From Hansfordia pulvinata (taxonomy: Eukaryota > Ascomycota > Sordariomycetes > Xylariales): 64,000 nt of DNA. This document shows, one piece after another, positions 21,634-33,812 of the stretch; positions within the stretch are counted from its first letter, which is position 1; every line of letters begins with the position of its first letter. Where the stretch lies: assembly GCA_006538405.1 (NCBI GenBank), contig BJKQ01000006.1:2937001-3001000 (forward strand), read 5' to 3'. The position numbers and the translations under genes were made by a program. The notes below the pieces were generated by a model, which worked only from the letters and a program-made list of their open reading frames with translations, was not told where the DNA came from and did not search any database.

Positions 21634-22696
21634 TGATGGGACCAGGCGGGCGCGAGACCTCGGCGATTGTGACCCACTGACTGCATGCAAGCCATTGATT
21701 CGCGGCCTCAACCACGACAACTCACGACGATCATGACAACGAAAACAACGAGACTACGACGCAAGGGCCGCCTTCGGGTTAAAGAGGACGAGCAACGACG
21801 GTGTTATGGTTTGATTTGATTACTGCTTTTCGAGCGAGTTGGTCCCGCGAATGGTTATTTTTGTTTCGCTTATAAGGAATCTTGTGTAGTCGGTAGGCAC
21901 TTGCTGTGCACCTGTAAGTTTGGATTTGCAGTCTGGCGGTCTCCAGTTTAGAAGCCAGCTGGTGTTGTTCGAATTGAGTTGCTTTTTGTGTGCTGTCATC
22001 TCTGTATGTTGATTCAACGTTGCGAAGGCTCCATGTCTTGACCTCTATTTTGCATGTCCCAGGTTATCCGACGGGCGCCTCGTTACTCTGTTCTGACGTG
22101 GCTGAGTCGTGTGCAGGACTCATAATATTGCGCGAAGCTCCAGAACTACGCTGGTACCTGGACAGAACCTTCAACTCAAGGTTCCTGGAGGGACCTACGT
22201 GAGCTACTGAAGCGATGCACTCGCGCGACATGTCACACGCGAAAATACCAATTCCGTCTACATGGGAGTCGAGGCAAGAAATCGGGAACGTGTGACGCCA
22301 TGTCTCGTCTGGTATTAGAAAAGGAAAGTGACGAATCTGGCGTGAATTTCCATCGCAGAGTCATAAGAACCTGTCTACGCAGAGGCCGAAGCTCAGATAT
22401 CATCCACTCTTCCCCAAAAATCAAAGGCATTCCTCAACTCCAACCGTTTCCGTGGCCCTGGCGACCACTCCGGGTGCACGCCGCCTCATATCCTGCCTCA
22501 GTCATTTGCACGGTTTTCGCCTGCCTGGTTCACGGCTGCCCTGCACTGGGTGCGCTGCAGAGACGTGGGTCGGGGGCGAGAGCCGAACAGGCGGTACGTG
22601 CTTGGAGAAGGGGTCGTTGTTTGTCTTGTCGGCTTGGCAGCCATATCCATCGGTTGACATCATTGCTTGACGCAGCCGAAAGGGCACGGGGGGGCC
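21634..22696. other. Spacer between convergent LIM and SUMO genes
   Basis: About 1.06 kb. The first 350 nt have T-rich 3'-untranslated character (tttgatttgattactgc). No supported gene is seen in the rest. Confidence 0.55.
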
Positions 22697-23135
22697 TCAG
22701 CATCCACCAACTTGTTCCTGGTGTACCTCCAGCTGGTCTCCGTCGGCCATTTCAAGCTGCGAAGGGGGCGCAAGGTTAGCAGACTGGCCACAGCAGAACG
22801 AACGGCTTTACTTCAAGAGATGGTGATGGGGAAGGCGTTGTGAGTAGAGGGGCTGGGCCTGGGAGGACGAGTCAGAGATGAGGATATCGGCCTACCGTGT
22901 CGGGGGTGTCAGTGGGCTGCACGCGCTGGCCCTCGAAGAGGAAGCGCAAAGAGTTGGGAGCCTTTCCCTGGCGTTCGCAGAACGCGTTCATAAGCTTTTC
23001 AAGCTTGGTGGAACGCTTGATCTTGAAGAAGACCTCGTTGTTGTTGTCGGTGACTTTGATGTTCAGATGCTCCGCGGCGGGAGCCTCCTGACGATCTCCC
23101 GTGGGGCTTCCGCCGGCTTCTTGCTCTGCAGACAT
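22697..23135 (-). CDS. SMT3: Ubiquitin-like modifier SUMO (Smt3)
   Basis: SUMO is conjugated to lysines of nuclear and other proteins by Aos1-Uba2, Ubc9 and E3 ligases. Exons 23135-22896 and 22756-22697 join across a 139-nt phase-0 intron, giving a 99-aa precursor. A short acidic, flexible N-terminus is followed by the beta-grasp fold: HLNIKVTDNNNEVFFKIK, KLEKLMNAFCERQGK and LRFLFEGQRVQPTDTPD. The second exon encodes LEMADGDQLEVHQEQVGG followed by a single Cys and the stop. The mature end is the diglycine at 97-98, so an Ulp1-type protease must remove just one residue. The pattern is unmistakable, and the length equals typical fungal SUMO. Confidence 0.96.
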
Positions 23136-24544
23136 TTTGGGTTGGCGGATGCTTGGTGGTTCGGTGCAAGTCGCGATGGAGGGGCTCGTCGGACGGTGGG
23201 GCGGATACACAGAGGGCGAAAGGGCCGGGAGAGTTTGGAATGCGAGAGATGGTGAGGAAGTGGCAGAGTTCTGGAGCGCCGGCCGACGAAGGTGGTGGGT
23301 GTGGTGAAGGGTGTTGTCGGAAGACAGATCAGGCAGAGGCCGGAGTCAGTCAGGGAGAATGGAAGTGATGGCGCAGACCTGTTGGACGGCAGTGTGGGTG
23401 GGCTTAGCTTAGGTAATGGCATGGAAGAAGGTAGAGTTGGTCGAGTTGGTGGGGTTCGGGCGTGCTTGCCGCCTGGAAACTGGCAGGTGCGACCCAGCAG
23501 CAGGGCGTGCCTTCCGCCCCAGGCTGGCACTGCCCAGTCCGATTCAGCCTGGCCCGACTTGTCGGTGTTGGCGACGGCTTCAAGCGCCTGGAACGGTTTG
23601 CAGGTCCGACCGCTTTCCACATTACCTCCCATCCAGCGGGTGGAGGTACCACACGCGTCCCACTGCAGTCACCATGCACTCATTCCTGGTATTTGCGTGT
23701 AGAGAGAACCTGCAGGTTTTGCATGAACAAGTCAATGTTTCGAGGCACCCACCACCACCACCAGGCCCTGGACAGTACGAGTAGGCAGGCTGTAGGACGT
23801 TCCATTCTCGTACGGAATACCTCGGGTGTACTTCCTTGCGTGAAGTCGACGTGAGAAGCCGGTCTGGCCAACTTCATGGAATTCAATCTCCATTCAGCTG
23901 CTCTTTCGACCTGAAAATGATTTCTGCTCATGTGTGTTCTGAGCGAGCCTGTCGCACACCAAAACAGTATTCAGTAGAGTTCTGTAGGCACAATCTACCC
24001 TGCGAACGACTTGGTTCTCCACGACGCTTCCAAGCCGGCTCCGTCTGAGTGAATAGGTACCTGATCCACCTGAGGAATTACATATGTCCCGCCATTGGGG
24101 ATACCATTGCCTTTCTCCTGTCTGCAACTGGCACTCTGAGAGCCGTGTGATGACCTTGCTATCCGCCGGACTACATACTGATGTAGGGATGTGTGCCACT
24201 CGGGCCTGCAAGTAGGGTATCGTACACTGATGAGAGTCCTCTCCACTGAACATCTTGGTGGCTAAGGTACGTAAGGTACTGCCCAGTGCCGTGTACCACC
24301 GGCCGCAACAAAATTACATCATCGTCGCTCAAGCAACGTCCCTTTTTCTCCCCTTCTCTTTGAATGTTCCAGGCAAAGTTCAGCCGCCACCCTCAGCCTC
24401 GCATACTACTCCGCACACGTCACACGTCGTCAGCCTACAATTACTCAGACTCGCTGCTGACCTTCAAGTTGCAAATTGGAGCTACGACGATTGCCATACA
24501 GAAGGCAACCTTTCGTCAAAAGCCGTGCCATCTTCCCATCCAGA
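23136..24544. other. Divergent intergenic region between SUMO and CMC4
   Basis: About 1.4 kb holding both promoters. It has one TACGAGTA word at 23776, a TAGGTACC word near 24055 and a C/T-rich segment near 24340-24400 ahead of CMC4. No gene is supported; the 100-190-residue frames here have no family features and overlap one another. Confidence 0.5.
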
Positions 24545-25024
24545 ATGGTCAGTCTCTTCGTGTGACCGATGCTCTGCCGCATCATTGGCGACCGACCGAC
24601 GCGGCCTCGGGCTGATCAGGAATTCTCTAAATGCACAGGGCGCAAACCAGGATCTTGATGCGAAACCGCCGTGCCATCCGCGTGCAGTAAGTCCTTGTGG
24701 CTGTAGTCCAAAAATGTACTACCAAGCGAAGCTGACTGAAAAACCTGCTGCAGTGCGCCATTCAAGGTACGCGCGAGTCCAGCGTTTGCTCAAGCCGGCT
24801 TGACGTAGGGAGCCACAGCTAATCTGCCAGCAGACTGCTTGACCAAGAACTCATATGATGAGACCAAATGCCAGCACCTGATAGATGCTCTTTACGACTG
24901 TTGTGACGCCTTTTATCGGAAGAACGGCGACAATGCCTCAACGGTCAGCTGCCCTAAGCCCAACCTCCTCCGTCTCAAGATGAAGCAACGTGCCGACGCG
25001 AGCAACGCGGGGTCTAAGAATTGA
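24545..25024 (+). CDS. CMC4: Cx9C motif-containing protein 4 (Cmc4, mitochondrial intermembrane space), 4 exons
   Basis: Cmc4 is a small soluble twin-CX9C protein imported by Mia40; it is the fungal relative of human p8MTCP1/CMC4. Coding exons are 24545-24547 (only the ATG), 24639-24686, 24754-24766 (13 nt) and 24834-25024. Introns are 91, 67 and 67 nt with donors GTCAGT, GTAAGT and GTACGC. The 84-aa product has Cys13/Cys23 and Cys34/Cys44 in the two CX9C motifs (CHPRACAIQDC and CQHLIDALYDC), then the family tail SCPKPNLLRLKMKQR. The 13-nt exon encodes CAIQ plus one base and is required to complete the first motif. The ATG-only exon is chosen because the upstream frame of exon 2 has no in-frame ATG after its last stop; that part is less certain than the rest. 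Confidence 0.88.
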
Positions 25025-26500
25025 ACATGGGCCCTGGCCTGCGACGGACGCCTCCGGAGCCAGACGAGGGTCATCATAGGAAAGGGTTTGACGATAGCTT
25101 CGTCGTAGGCGCAGGCCAGATGCTATCCCCGGTAGCACCGTGTATCATGTATGTAGTCAAGTGAAGCTTCACGCCTCCTGCCTCGCGTGTCGCCCCAAGG
25201 TGATCTCCGTGCAGACCCGTCTGCAACTATTGCCGACGCGAGCGAGCACGGCTGAAGACAGCTTCGGCGAAGCGACAACACCTTGGAGCGACAGTATGCT
25301 TAAGAGGCCTAGCATACATGCACAGGCAGACCGTGGTCGAGCTGAGTCAACACCATCATAGGAGAAAAGCGAGGATGTGCCACACGTCCTTATTCACGTC
25401 GACCCAAATGTAAGGATTCGGGCAACATTTTACGGAGAGTGAAGAGGTTTTCTCTAGGCGATCCATGAGCACGCAGGGAGATCTCGAGGGATCTGGACAA
25501 GCATTGATTACAAAGAATGGCTCGTCCCGGGACTCTAATTGGAATGCCGATGACATTGAAGAGAAAAAGGAGAAGAAGTGAAAAGACGGCAGGCGCCGTC
25601 GGCCGCGTTTTGAGTCTGAATTTTAGGTGGGGACCGCGTCTGCTCGGGTAGTGCATATGTGGGTGCTATTCAGCTACCGAGCCGCTGCGTTGCTGGGAAC
25701 ATGCATTCACCAGATGTAGCGAGTATCGATACGAGTGGTCACAGGCAGTGGGTCTCCCTCACTGGAGTGCTCCAACGGCCAGAACCAGGCAGACGACGCG
25801 CTAAGGTGCGTAGATATGATCACCTTATTCTCATGTACCTATACATTTCTGATATCACGGCGCGAACCTGGAACCGGAGTGGTGCTGCGTCTGCTAGCTT
25901 CTCGTCACGACTCCCAGGTTTGCGGTCGTGTAACAGCTCAGAGTTGCATGCAGTAATTTGATCAGCAACACGGCCAAGACCTTCACCACGCCCTCGAGCT
26001 CAATCCCCGGGAAGCCCATCCAGTGTTTGCGTACGTCCTGTGCTACACCGTCGTCTTCCGTTCGTGTCACATCCGTTATCCGCCCTGCTCTGCGTCCAGC
26101 CGCTGGGCTTAACAAACACGACCGATACCAGGGCTGTTTCCCCAAAATTCCTGTCGCGTCCGCTCTCACCCAACCGCCGCCAACAACAGCACCATCAGCA
26201 CGACCAGCATCGATTACGACAGTCCACTTGCGACACTCCCGCCAAGCAATCTGCGAGGCCGCCGCGGCCGTTGCTTCCCGGCCATCAATCGTCGCGTGCG
26301 CCTCTTGCTGCTGCCCAGCGTCCCGTCCTCGTCGCGCTGGCGCTGGCCAGATCCGGCCCAAGCAGGCCCTACTTGGCTGCCCTTTGTAGGCGACGTGGGC
26401 ACTTTGATCATGCTGGTCGCCACCTGCCACCTGCCAACCCAGCGTCGATAGAATCACAACCCAAATCTTTCCTTTCGACTTCGACCAGCTCTCTTGCGCC
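25025..26500. other. Intergenic region upstream of NUP84
   Basis: About 1.5 kb. The last 500 nt (from about 26000) are C-rich with short ORFs in three frames, consistent with a long 5' leader rather than a gene. No RNA gene or repeat of note is seen. Confidence 0.5.
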
Positions 26501-29493
26501 ATGTCGCTCGAGGTGGACCCCGTAGCGGACGGCTTCGCCTGCGATGAAGACTTCACCCACGATGCCGAACGCTTCTCCAAGGCTCTCGACGCCATTTCCA
26601 TTCCTCGATCCTCTCCTGCCGAGCAGCGCGCCGAGCTCTTCCGCCTCGCCGAACACTACCATCAGTATGCCGCCGATCAGGTGAACGCCCTGCGTGACTC
26701 TCTGCATCATGCCAGGGCCACTCGCCTGCGCCAGTCCGAGGATGTCTCCAGCCAGGATTCGATGGAACTCGACGACAACGCACACGGCGCCGCGGCCAAC
26801 GACGGTGAAATTGCGGCCATCCGCGCTGGCTTGAACGACTGGGAGCAAGAGGCCCAGACCTGGGACATGCTGCGCCGCCTTCTCCCTCTGCGATATTCCT
26901 CCGAAAAGCCCACACCGGCTCCCGACACTTCCAGATCCCCTTCAACATCCAGTCTATGGCGCGATTTTATCGAGTCCGACCTTGTTGCCCAGGAGCGCAA
27001 GGCGGTACTTGAGGCGCTTCAGCACAGCGCTGATGAAAACCGGCCCGATATCGATTCTTTGGTTCACGACTACCAGCAGCGCGCAGACCGCGGCGATATC
27101 ATTGCTTTTGGGTGGTTGCACACCAAGGCAGAGATCAAGAAGCAGAAGACCACCAAAGGGTGGTCTGGCGCTCTCGACCCAAACACTTCGGACGCCAGTC
27201 AGCTGGTGGTCCTTGACGCTAACAAGCCGTCAGTCGAGCCTCTCGTGACCCAGCTTGACCCTGACGTTGCCACTCGTCAGGGTCGGAAACTCCAGCCCCA
27301 AGATGAGTACTTCGAACGTTCCATTTGGCTGGGCTGTTTCGAGCTGCTGCGGAGAGGGAGAGGCTTGTCCGAGATCCGCGATTGGTGCATTGAGAGAACA
27401 GAGGCCTGGAGAGCTGTGAGCATGTCCGCGATGCCCTTATCCAAGGACGGGGACGAGGCCGGGAGTGGCGGCTCCGCCGATCCTCTCTCCACGCTCCTCT
27501 GGAGGCGAACATCGTTCGCACTCGCGCGCCAGGGCGGCTCCGACGACTACGAGCGTGCTGTTTACGGCATTCTCTCGGGCGATATCTCGAGCGTTGAGAA
27601 AGTCTGTCGGTCGTGGGATGACATAGTATTTGCTCATTACAACGCTCTACTGCGAACCCAGTTCGACTCTCATATCATCAAAAGGTCCCCACCCGACGCC
27701 ACGGCCGCCGTCACGCAGTCGCTCCCGGCCTTTGACGCTGTCCAGTTTCACGGGGACGCTACGTCTTTGGGCGAACGCCTAATGCGCTCTCTCGAGTCCA
27801 ACCCCAAGACTTCCGCCGAGGCCCGCACGCCCATCAAGGCCTTACAAGCAGCAATCGTCTCGAACACTCTCAGCCAGTACATTTACGACTCTGGCTTGAT
27901 GCTCGGCAGAAGCGCCAACGAGCACGAGACTTCGGCCTTGATCCCTGACTTTGGCTTCTCAAAGGGCACAGTCGATTCGGCCAAGTTCTTCCGCTTGGAT
28001 AACACCCGCGGACTGCGCATTCTGGTGCACGCCTACCTGCTTGTTTCGAACCTTGACGAGCTCCAAAATGAGGTTGGCGGGAATAGGGGTCACTCGGACT
28101 GGCACAAGACTCAAGAGAACATCATTGCTGCCTACGCCAGCTCGCTCAGGCTCCACGGCATGAACATGCTGTTGCCGCTGTATTGCTCCAAGCTCCACGG
28201 CGACCGTGCCTTCTTCACGCTGAGCCGCAACGTCAGCAAATTGCCAAACGTTGAGGATCGGCAGTTTCTGCTCAGGATCATGGGCAAGCTTGGCATGGAC
28301 ACTGCCAAATTTGTGCTGTTCCAGCCAGAATCACTTTTCCAGCAATTCCCAGATCCCAACCCTGGTCGTATCTCCGGCTCTTTCAATGTCTTCGACGACG
28401 AACCCCCGTCTGTCCCGTACGGACGCCCCCTGATCCCGGACTTTCTCGGTGAAATTCCCGACGAGCTCGATGCCGTTGACGAGCAGCTCATCCAGTCGCT
28501 CGAGTGGTTCCTGCTTGTCGATGGGCTATGGCATGAGATGTTCCGAGTCGGCACGCAGATTTACAAGGGTTTCTTCAGTAAGTCGACTTCCAGCGTCTAT
28601 CTGCTCAGGGATACACACTAATTCGTGAACAGAAAACCTCAATCTTCAAGCAGCGCGTTGCGTTTCAGAGCGTGTTCGATGCTCTCTCATTCTCAGCACG
28701 AAGGGCCGCGTTCCCGACCCCGGAAGAGATGCTGACGACCCCATATGGTTCGAGAGCATTCGGGAGGACGTTGAGAATGGCACATACTTGGAGACTGGTT
28801 TCAGTGAGGCCGAGTACGCCGCGGCTCGTGAATTCTACGAACTAGAGTGCCTGATACGCACCGTTGACTCGATGGAGACCATCGCATCGCTCACCGGCAT
28901 GATGAGAAGGTGGGTGAAACCCCGAGAGTCACCAGATGGCAGCCACCCAGGTGACCGTAGGACCTCTATAGCTGACCGTACCAACAGGGGTGACGAGCTG
29001 GGAAGGAACTTCTGGGCATCAGTGTTGGGTGAGACCAAGTGTCTCAAGAGGATTTCGCAGCCCTTGCTCGAGAATTGGCTTCTCGAGACCATCGAAGGTA
29101 TGTGCTTGAAACGGCGGCCCTCAATAACCCCGCAGCGGAGAACCACGACAACTGACAAACTTTGGGTACACAGAAGACGAAGAATACCATCTTCTGCGAG
29201 AAGCATACCTGCCCGAGATAACTCTTGGGCTCCTGAGTGCGCTACAGTTTTCCGGCACGCAAATCTCCAGAGACAATCTCCTCGAGGCCATGGAAATTGC
29301 GGCCTTAGTGGCCAGGAAAGACTCGGACCTAGCCTCGGTGCTCATGAGCACCGGGCGCATGAAGGAGCTGTTAGAGGGACTGGCCAACTGCAGCAAGGCA
29401 CTTGCGATCACCTCTACAGACAAGAAGGCATCAAAGGCAAATACCAAAAGGTTTCGGGAGCTGGGCTGGACAAAGGAATTGTGGTCTGTCTGA
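26501..29493 (+). CDS. NUP84: Nucleoporin Nup84/Nup107 (Y-complex), 4 exons
   Basis: Nup84 (vertebrate Nup107) is a scaffold protein of the nuclear pore Y-complex, bound to Nup145C and Nup133. Exons are 26501-28577, 28633-28909, 28988-29097 and 29174-29493, with phases that all agree, giving 927 aa. The protein is almost wholly helical. Recognisable blocks are WRDFIESDLVAQERKAVLEA, ADRGDIIAFGWLHTKAEIKK, YFERSIWLGCFELLRRGRGL, AWRAVSMSAMPL, EDRQFLLRIMGKLGMDTAKF, ELDAVDEQLIQSLEWFLLVD and the C-terminal FRELGWTKELWSV. The N-terminal 100 residues are acidic and variable. The ATG context GCGCCATGTC is good and the leader upstream has no in-frame extension that looks coding. No frame breaks are seen in this gene. 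Confidence 0.93.
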
Positions 29494-30939
29494 TAGACCC
29501 ACATATTTGTATAGATCGATACCCCTAATCGGAGCCAGCCGCGGCTCAATAGCTGTGCATAGGTCTGGGTCATCCATTTCTTGACCACGAAGACCGCACG
29601 AGCAGTGCGTATATGAGAGTGAAGCGGGGCTGTTCGTAGTGATGGCCCTCCTGGCGGCGAACACAGGCGACGCGAGTGACACTGTGCTCAATAGAACGAA
29701 CTATTCCCACATTGGCCGCGTGTGTGTCTGGAGGAGGCGTGGTAGGAGGGATGATGATGTACAAGCTACCTAATGGTAAAAGTGACGACGTTGTAGTGGA
29801 GAGTAGGACCACAGGTTGGGCACAACATGCCAGAGTAGCGACACGTCCGGTCCGTCGGCCTCCCGTTCTCACGACTGGATGAAAATAGGTAGATATCGTC
29901 AGTGTAGCTGTGACAGCACACGCAGTTCAAAGAGCGTCGTTCCGCGTTTAGGCTGCCAGACACATTCCAGCGAGGACCACGACCTGGCTTTGCGCGAGAG
30001 CCAGTTCCCTTCTCAGCCCAGCCAGAATGTTTGAGAAGCAGAATAAGTTCATCCGAACATATGGGTAAGAGAAAATGTAGGATTATCAAAACTTTAGAGA
30101 AGACTCTTCTACACGGTGACGAACGGTTGACACCCGGGTCACGAAAAGGGGGCAGGCCAAGCAGCCGTGCTTTTAGGAGGGCCCGGGTGATAACGCGGAT
30201 TCCAAGTCTGCCGTGATACACCATATGACTTTCCCGAGTCGTCGCTTTCTGCTGATAGAGAGGTCTGCGCGAAACTATTCAGGTCTTCATTACGCTCGAG
30301 TACGAGTGTTGCTTTCTTTCCATGGGGCCACGACCCCTGACAAATGAGGGCAATCGAGATAATTGAGCAGGTTGGAATGAACATAGAGAGTTTCGAGAGT
30401 ATAGTGAGCAGAAGCACGCTGAGATCGTGCCACCAATGCTTCTCTGACCACTCCATACATCCAAGGTTTGGTCGAAAAGGGACATGAGAAAACTCAAGAG
30501 CGGTACTTCACCTGCGAGGCAGGCGCGCACGGTTGTACATTCGCTCGTGCGCTGTACCCGATACGGTTTGCGCGGTAACGGTGCCCGCATTCTCGGCAGG
30601 TACTCGAACCGGTCTTACGGTGCAGCCACCTACATGTACCTAACTTAGGAGGCATGTACTCGTACGAGGGCAGCGCCCCTGCCATCGCACTGCCATTACG
30701 TAGGTAGGTAGGTGCGTGCCCTCAACCCGCGACACGTCCCGAGTCGGCCGCCTGCCAGTAAGTACGTCCCAGTCGCAATGCATTATCACCGCCGCCACCA
30801 CCACCATTACCGCCTGCAAGCTTGCTACTGACCGACAGAATCGAGGAGCCACCCCAAGCGCTTGGCCTCACTGCGAAACCGTGCCACCAGCAAGGCTCTC
30901 CTCTACGCAGCATTCGCCCATACCGGCCTTGCGCGCGTC
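29494..30939. other. Intergenic region between NUP84 and VPS37
   Basis: About 1.45 kb between two genes on the same strand. It holds one TACTCGTA at 30657 and TAGGTA-type words near 30605-30645 and 30700-30715. A CCGCCGCCACCACCACC-like stretch (about 30790) lies in the VPS37 leader. No gene is supported. Confidence 0.5.
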
Positions 30940-31897
30940 ATGTACAGTCCTGGAGGCCGGCCCCCGCCTCCGGTGCCACCGCCCAAGAGCAACAGCCACG
31001 ATGCCAGCCGCTTCGGGAGTCCGACGGCCGGGGGCGCGGCCATGGCCCTGACGCCAGTCGAAGCCGCGGCACGCGGGATATCCGTGGATGCATCCGGCCT
31101 GATACCGGCGCCGAGCGGGTCGGGCTCCGGCCCTCCTCCGGCCCAGCAGCCCCATTCGCATCTCGAGGCCATGAGCGGCGCCACCCCGAGGCCCAGGTCG
31201 CGCAAGAAGACCCCGGCGACCAGTGGTTGCCCCAATTCCTCCAGGATAAGTCGTCAGTCGCCCAGCCCCCTCTCCCCTTCGATCAGCATGGGCATCTCTG
31301 GCGGTCCCGTGCGCTCCTTGCCTGTGAGAACCCCTCGGCGCTGACATGGCCACCTCTCTCTTTCTCTCCCTGAGCGCGCACAGCAAGCAAGACCTGGCCG
31401 AAATCCTAGGCAGCCAGGACCTACTCAACGCCCTCACCCACTCGCCGTCGACCAAGCACCCCTCGCTCGCGGCGACCGACGAGGCGCTGCTGGCCGCGCT
31501 CAACGATAACATCGGCCTGGCCAACCACCTGGTCCAGGTCGAGGCACGCCTCGCGCACCAGCGCGCCTCGGCCCAGGCGCAGCTTCTCTCCACGCACGCC
31601 CTCGAGCGCCAGTGGCGCCAGAAGGAGGCCGAGATGGACCGCGCCCTGGCGCCCTTCGCCCCCTCGTCGCTCTACCAGCGCCTGACGCACGCCCTGCAGG
31701 AGCAGGACGCCATCTGCGCCGCCATGGAAGAGAGCTTCCTCGACGGCAGCGGCGGCAGCGGCGGCGACGACGCCCCGGCATCGGAGCGCGAGACCCTCGA
31801 CTGGGTTCGCCGCTACCGCGAGGTCAAGAAGCTCTCCTACCTGCGCCACGAGCGCAAGGAGCGCTGGAACGAGCGGCGGGTGGGCGGCTGGCGCTGA
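30940..31897 (+). CDS. VPS37: ESCRT-I subunit Vps37 (Mod(r) domain), one apparent base deficit
   Basis: Vps37 assembles with Vps23, Vps28 and Mvb12 in ESCRT-I, which sorts ubiquitinated cargo into multivesicular bodies. Exons 30940-31252 and 31384-31897 join across a 131-nt intron (donor GTCAGT) to read DKS-KQDLAEIL. The N-terminal 85 residues are Pro/Gly/Ser-rich (MYSPGGRPPPPVPPPK). The conserved block starts at DPGDQWLPQFLQDKS, followed by LAHQRASAQAQLLSTHALER, the coiled-coil stalk, and the family C-terminus YLRHERKERWNERRVGGWR. Just before DPGDQW the frame must shift at a CCCC run (31184-31187). One extra C gives 275 aa, typical for filamentous fungi. An upstream exon is possible but is not needed. 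Identity is firm. Confidence 0.9.
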
Positions 31898-32727
31898 CAC
31901 TTTTGCCTCCATCATCACCATCACGATTCCTGCTCGTGCTGTCCGCCGAGCCTCACCGTATACTCTACAGGGGCGTTATGTGCATAATGTCTGCCGCGCG
32001 TCTGCACTCGCGACTGCAGGACATGATCTAAACACATCTCAGGCCCCGTAGCAGTGGGAAGGGCAAGTTGAACCCTTGCGCATCAAACCTGCCAGGCCCG
32101 CCTTCAAACTGTTAGCACGGCGAGGCAGCAGCACACGCGGGCAGAGGTGTGCGTTCTCGGCAAGGGAAGTACGACGGTGCTGTGCGCGAATCAGCTGGGT
32201 TGTCGTGAGCTACACCCCCGTCGGTGTGAACCCATGGCTTCGATGTTTCAATGATGAGCCTGGTACCAGATTTGGGGACGCGCTGGGGCCAGTTACTGTA
32301 CATCGAACTGCCAGCTATTCCTGGCATCGGGCGTATCAAACTACCATGATCAACGCGCCGATAGGTGTGAGCATACATCCGGCGGAAGCGAGGGCATAGC
32401 GTTATAGAAGGAAGCAACACGCAAGCATGCGGCTCCTCGAGTCTTACAATGACTTTTTTTTTTATCTCATCGAACCCCCGTTTTCTCGTGTCCTGATCTT
32501 TCGACCCGAGTCTCTGTCCGAGAATCCACGCCCGATTGGTATCTTCGTAGCGCTCTTGTGTATGAAAAGTTGGGGCGTTTCCACGGTCCTCCGGGCCCTG
32601 CCCTTGAATGCCGCGGGGCGTCTCGCCGAGAGGCTCATTAATGATGTATATAGACTGGCCGCTTTCCAAATTTCAAATGTGTACAGGCGCGCAAAGCCCT
32701 TGCTTGGCAACCATGCTCGCTGTCCCC
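31898..32727. other. Spacer between convergent VPS37 and an unrecognised gene
   Basis: About 830 nt. It includes a T9-type run at 32455-32463 and a T-rich patch, consistent with 3' untranslated regions of both genes. No gene is supported. Confidence 0.55.
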
Positions 32728-33812
32728 TCATCTCAGGAAGCTGAAAGGACTCGTCTTCATTTCGGGGCTCCGCGGGCTCATCGGGAGCGCGAAAAGCTCG
32801 TCCTCAGGCTCCTTGCCATCAGCCGCGGCCTGGTCGGATCCCCCGCCCCAAGCACAGCGTCTAACGAGGCCAAGTTGGCAGACCCTGCCATAGGAGCCTC
32901 GGACTTCGGTGCTGATCCGACTGCCCGAGCCCACTGGGCGCATGTGATGATGGGGAGTTACCTGAGGAAGAAAAAAAAAACTATGTCAGAATCCAGTTTC
33001 AAGTGTTTTGACACGAGCAGTGAAACCAGAGGAGAGAGACCAATGTACTTACCAGGGGAAAGGTCGCTGGACGAGGTGGCGAGCTTGAGGCCTCGGAGCT
33101 TGTCAGCCAGCCTTCCTCCGCCGGGAGACCGGGGGCTCTGCGAGGTCGGCGTGCGAGACGGTCTAGACGTGTCGGGGGACGGCGCGTGAGGGTCTGCGAG
33201 GCCGAAATGGTTGACGATCCACTGCCTCTCCTGGAAGGCCATTTCCAGGCCGACGCTCTCGCTGTTCTCTCGCAGCTCGGCGTCGATCTCCTTCTGCAGG
33301 TCTGCCAGGCGCTTCTTGGCCCACTGGCTGTGCAGGACGCCGCGTTTGCCGGCGTCTTGCTTGCTGACACCCAGGCCAGGAGCGAAGATGGCCGGCATGC
33401 ACTTTGTGGTCAGGGACCGACCCGTCCGCCGCTGTGTTATCGTCACCGCCGCAGGGACCGACGCCGCCGGCGGGATCAGGCAATACATGCGCTGCGTGTC
33501 GCTGTCGGCGGCGTCGGTCTCGTGCAGCGTGAAGGCGGCCGTCTTGCCATCCCACGATACATCCCAGTCGCGGCTGTTGCTGCTGCTGCTGCTGCCGACG
33601 GCCGAGGCGCTCCATTCCACCATGATGATCTTGGTGCCCTCGTTGCCGCGCCCCGCCTCGAACTCGAAGCGCGCCAGCGCATTCGGGGACGACGGCGACA
33701 GTGGCGAGTCCACGGGCCCCGTCTCCTCCATGACGCCCGACGACTTGTCCGGTATGCGGAGCCCTGATGTGGGCAGAAGATGGCTGGGGTTGGTGGCCGA
33801 CATGACTTCCAT
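32728..33812 (-). CDS. Unrecognised, apparently conserved protein, 2 exons, two apparent base deficits
   Basis: I do not recognise the family, but the protein has the character of a real conserved one. Exon 1 (33812-33053) encodes a globular segment: FEFEAGRGNEGTKIIMVEW, DWDVSWDGKTAAF, MYCLIPPAASVPAAVTITQ, KCMPAIFAPGL, then a helix WAKKRLADLQKEIDAELREN and EMAFQERQWIVNHFGL. A Ser/Pro-rich tail and a 91-nt intron (GTAAGT to CTCAG) follow. In exon 2 the spliced frame meets a stop at 32861-32863. One added base near CCC at 32924-32926 and one near CCCCC at 32840-32844 carry it to a Ser/Pro ending LFALPMSPRSPEMKTSPFSF. With both, the total is 332 codons (331 aa). Both C-terminal versions remain possible. 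No membrane segment, signal peptide or catalytic motif is seen. Confidence 0.72.
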
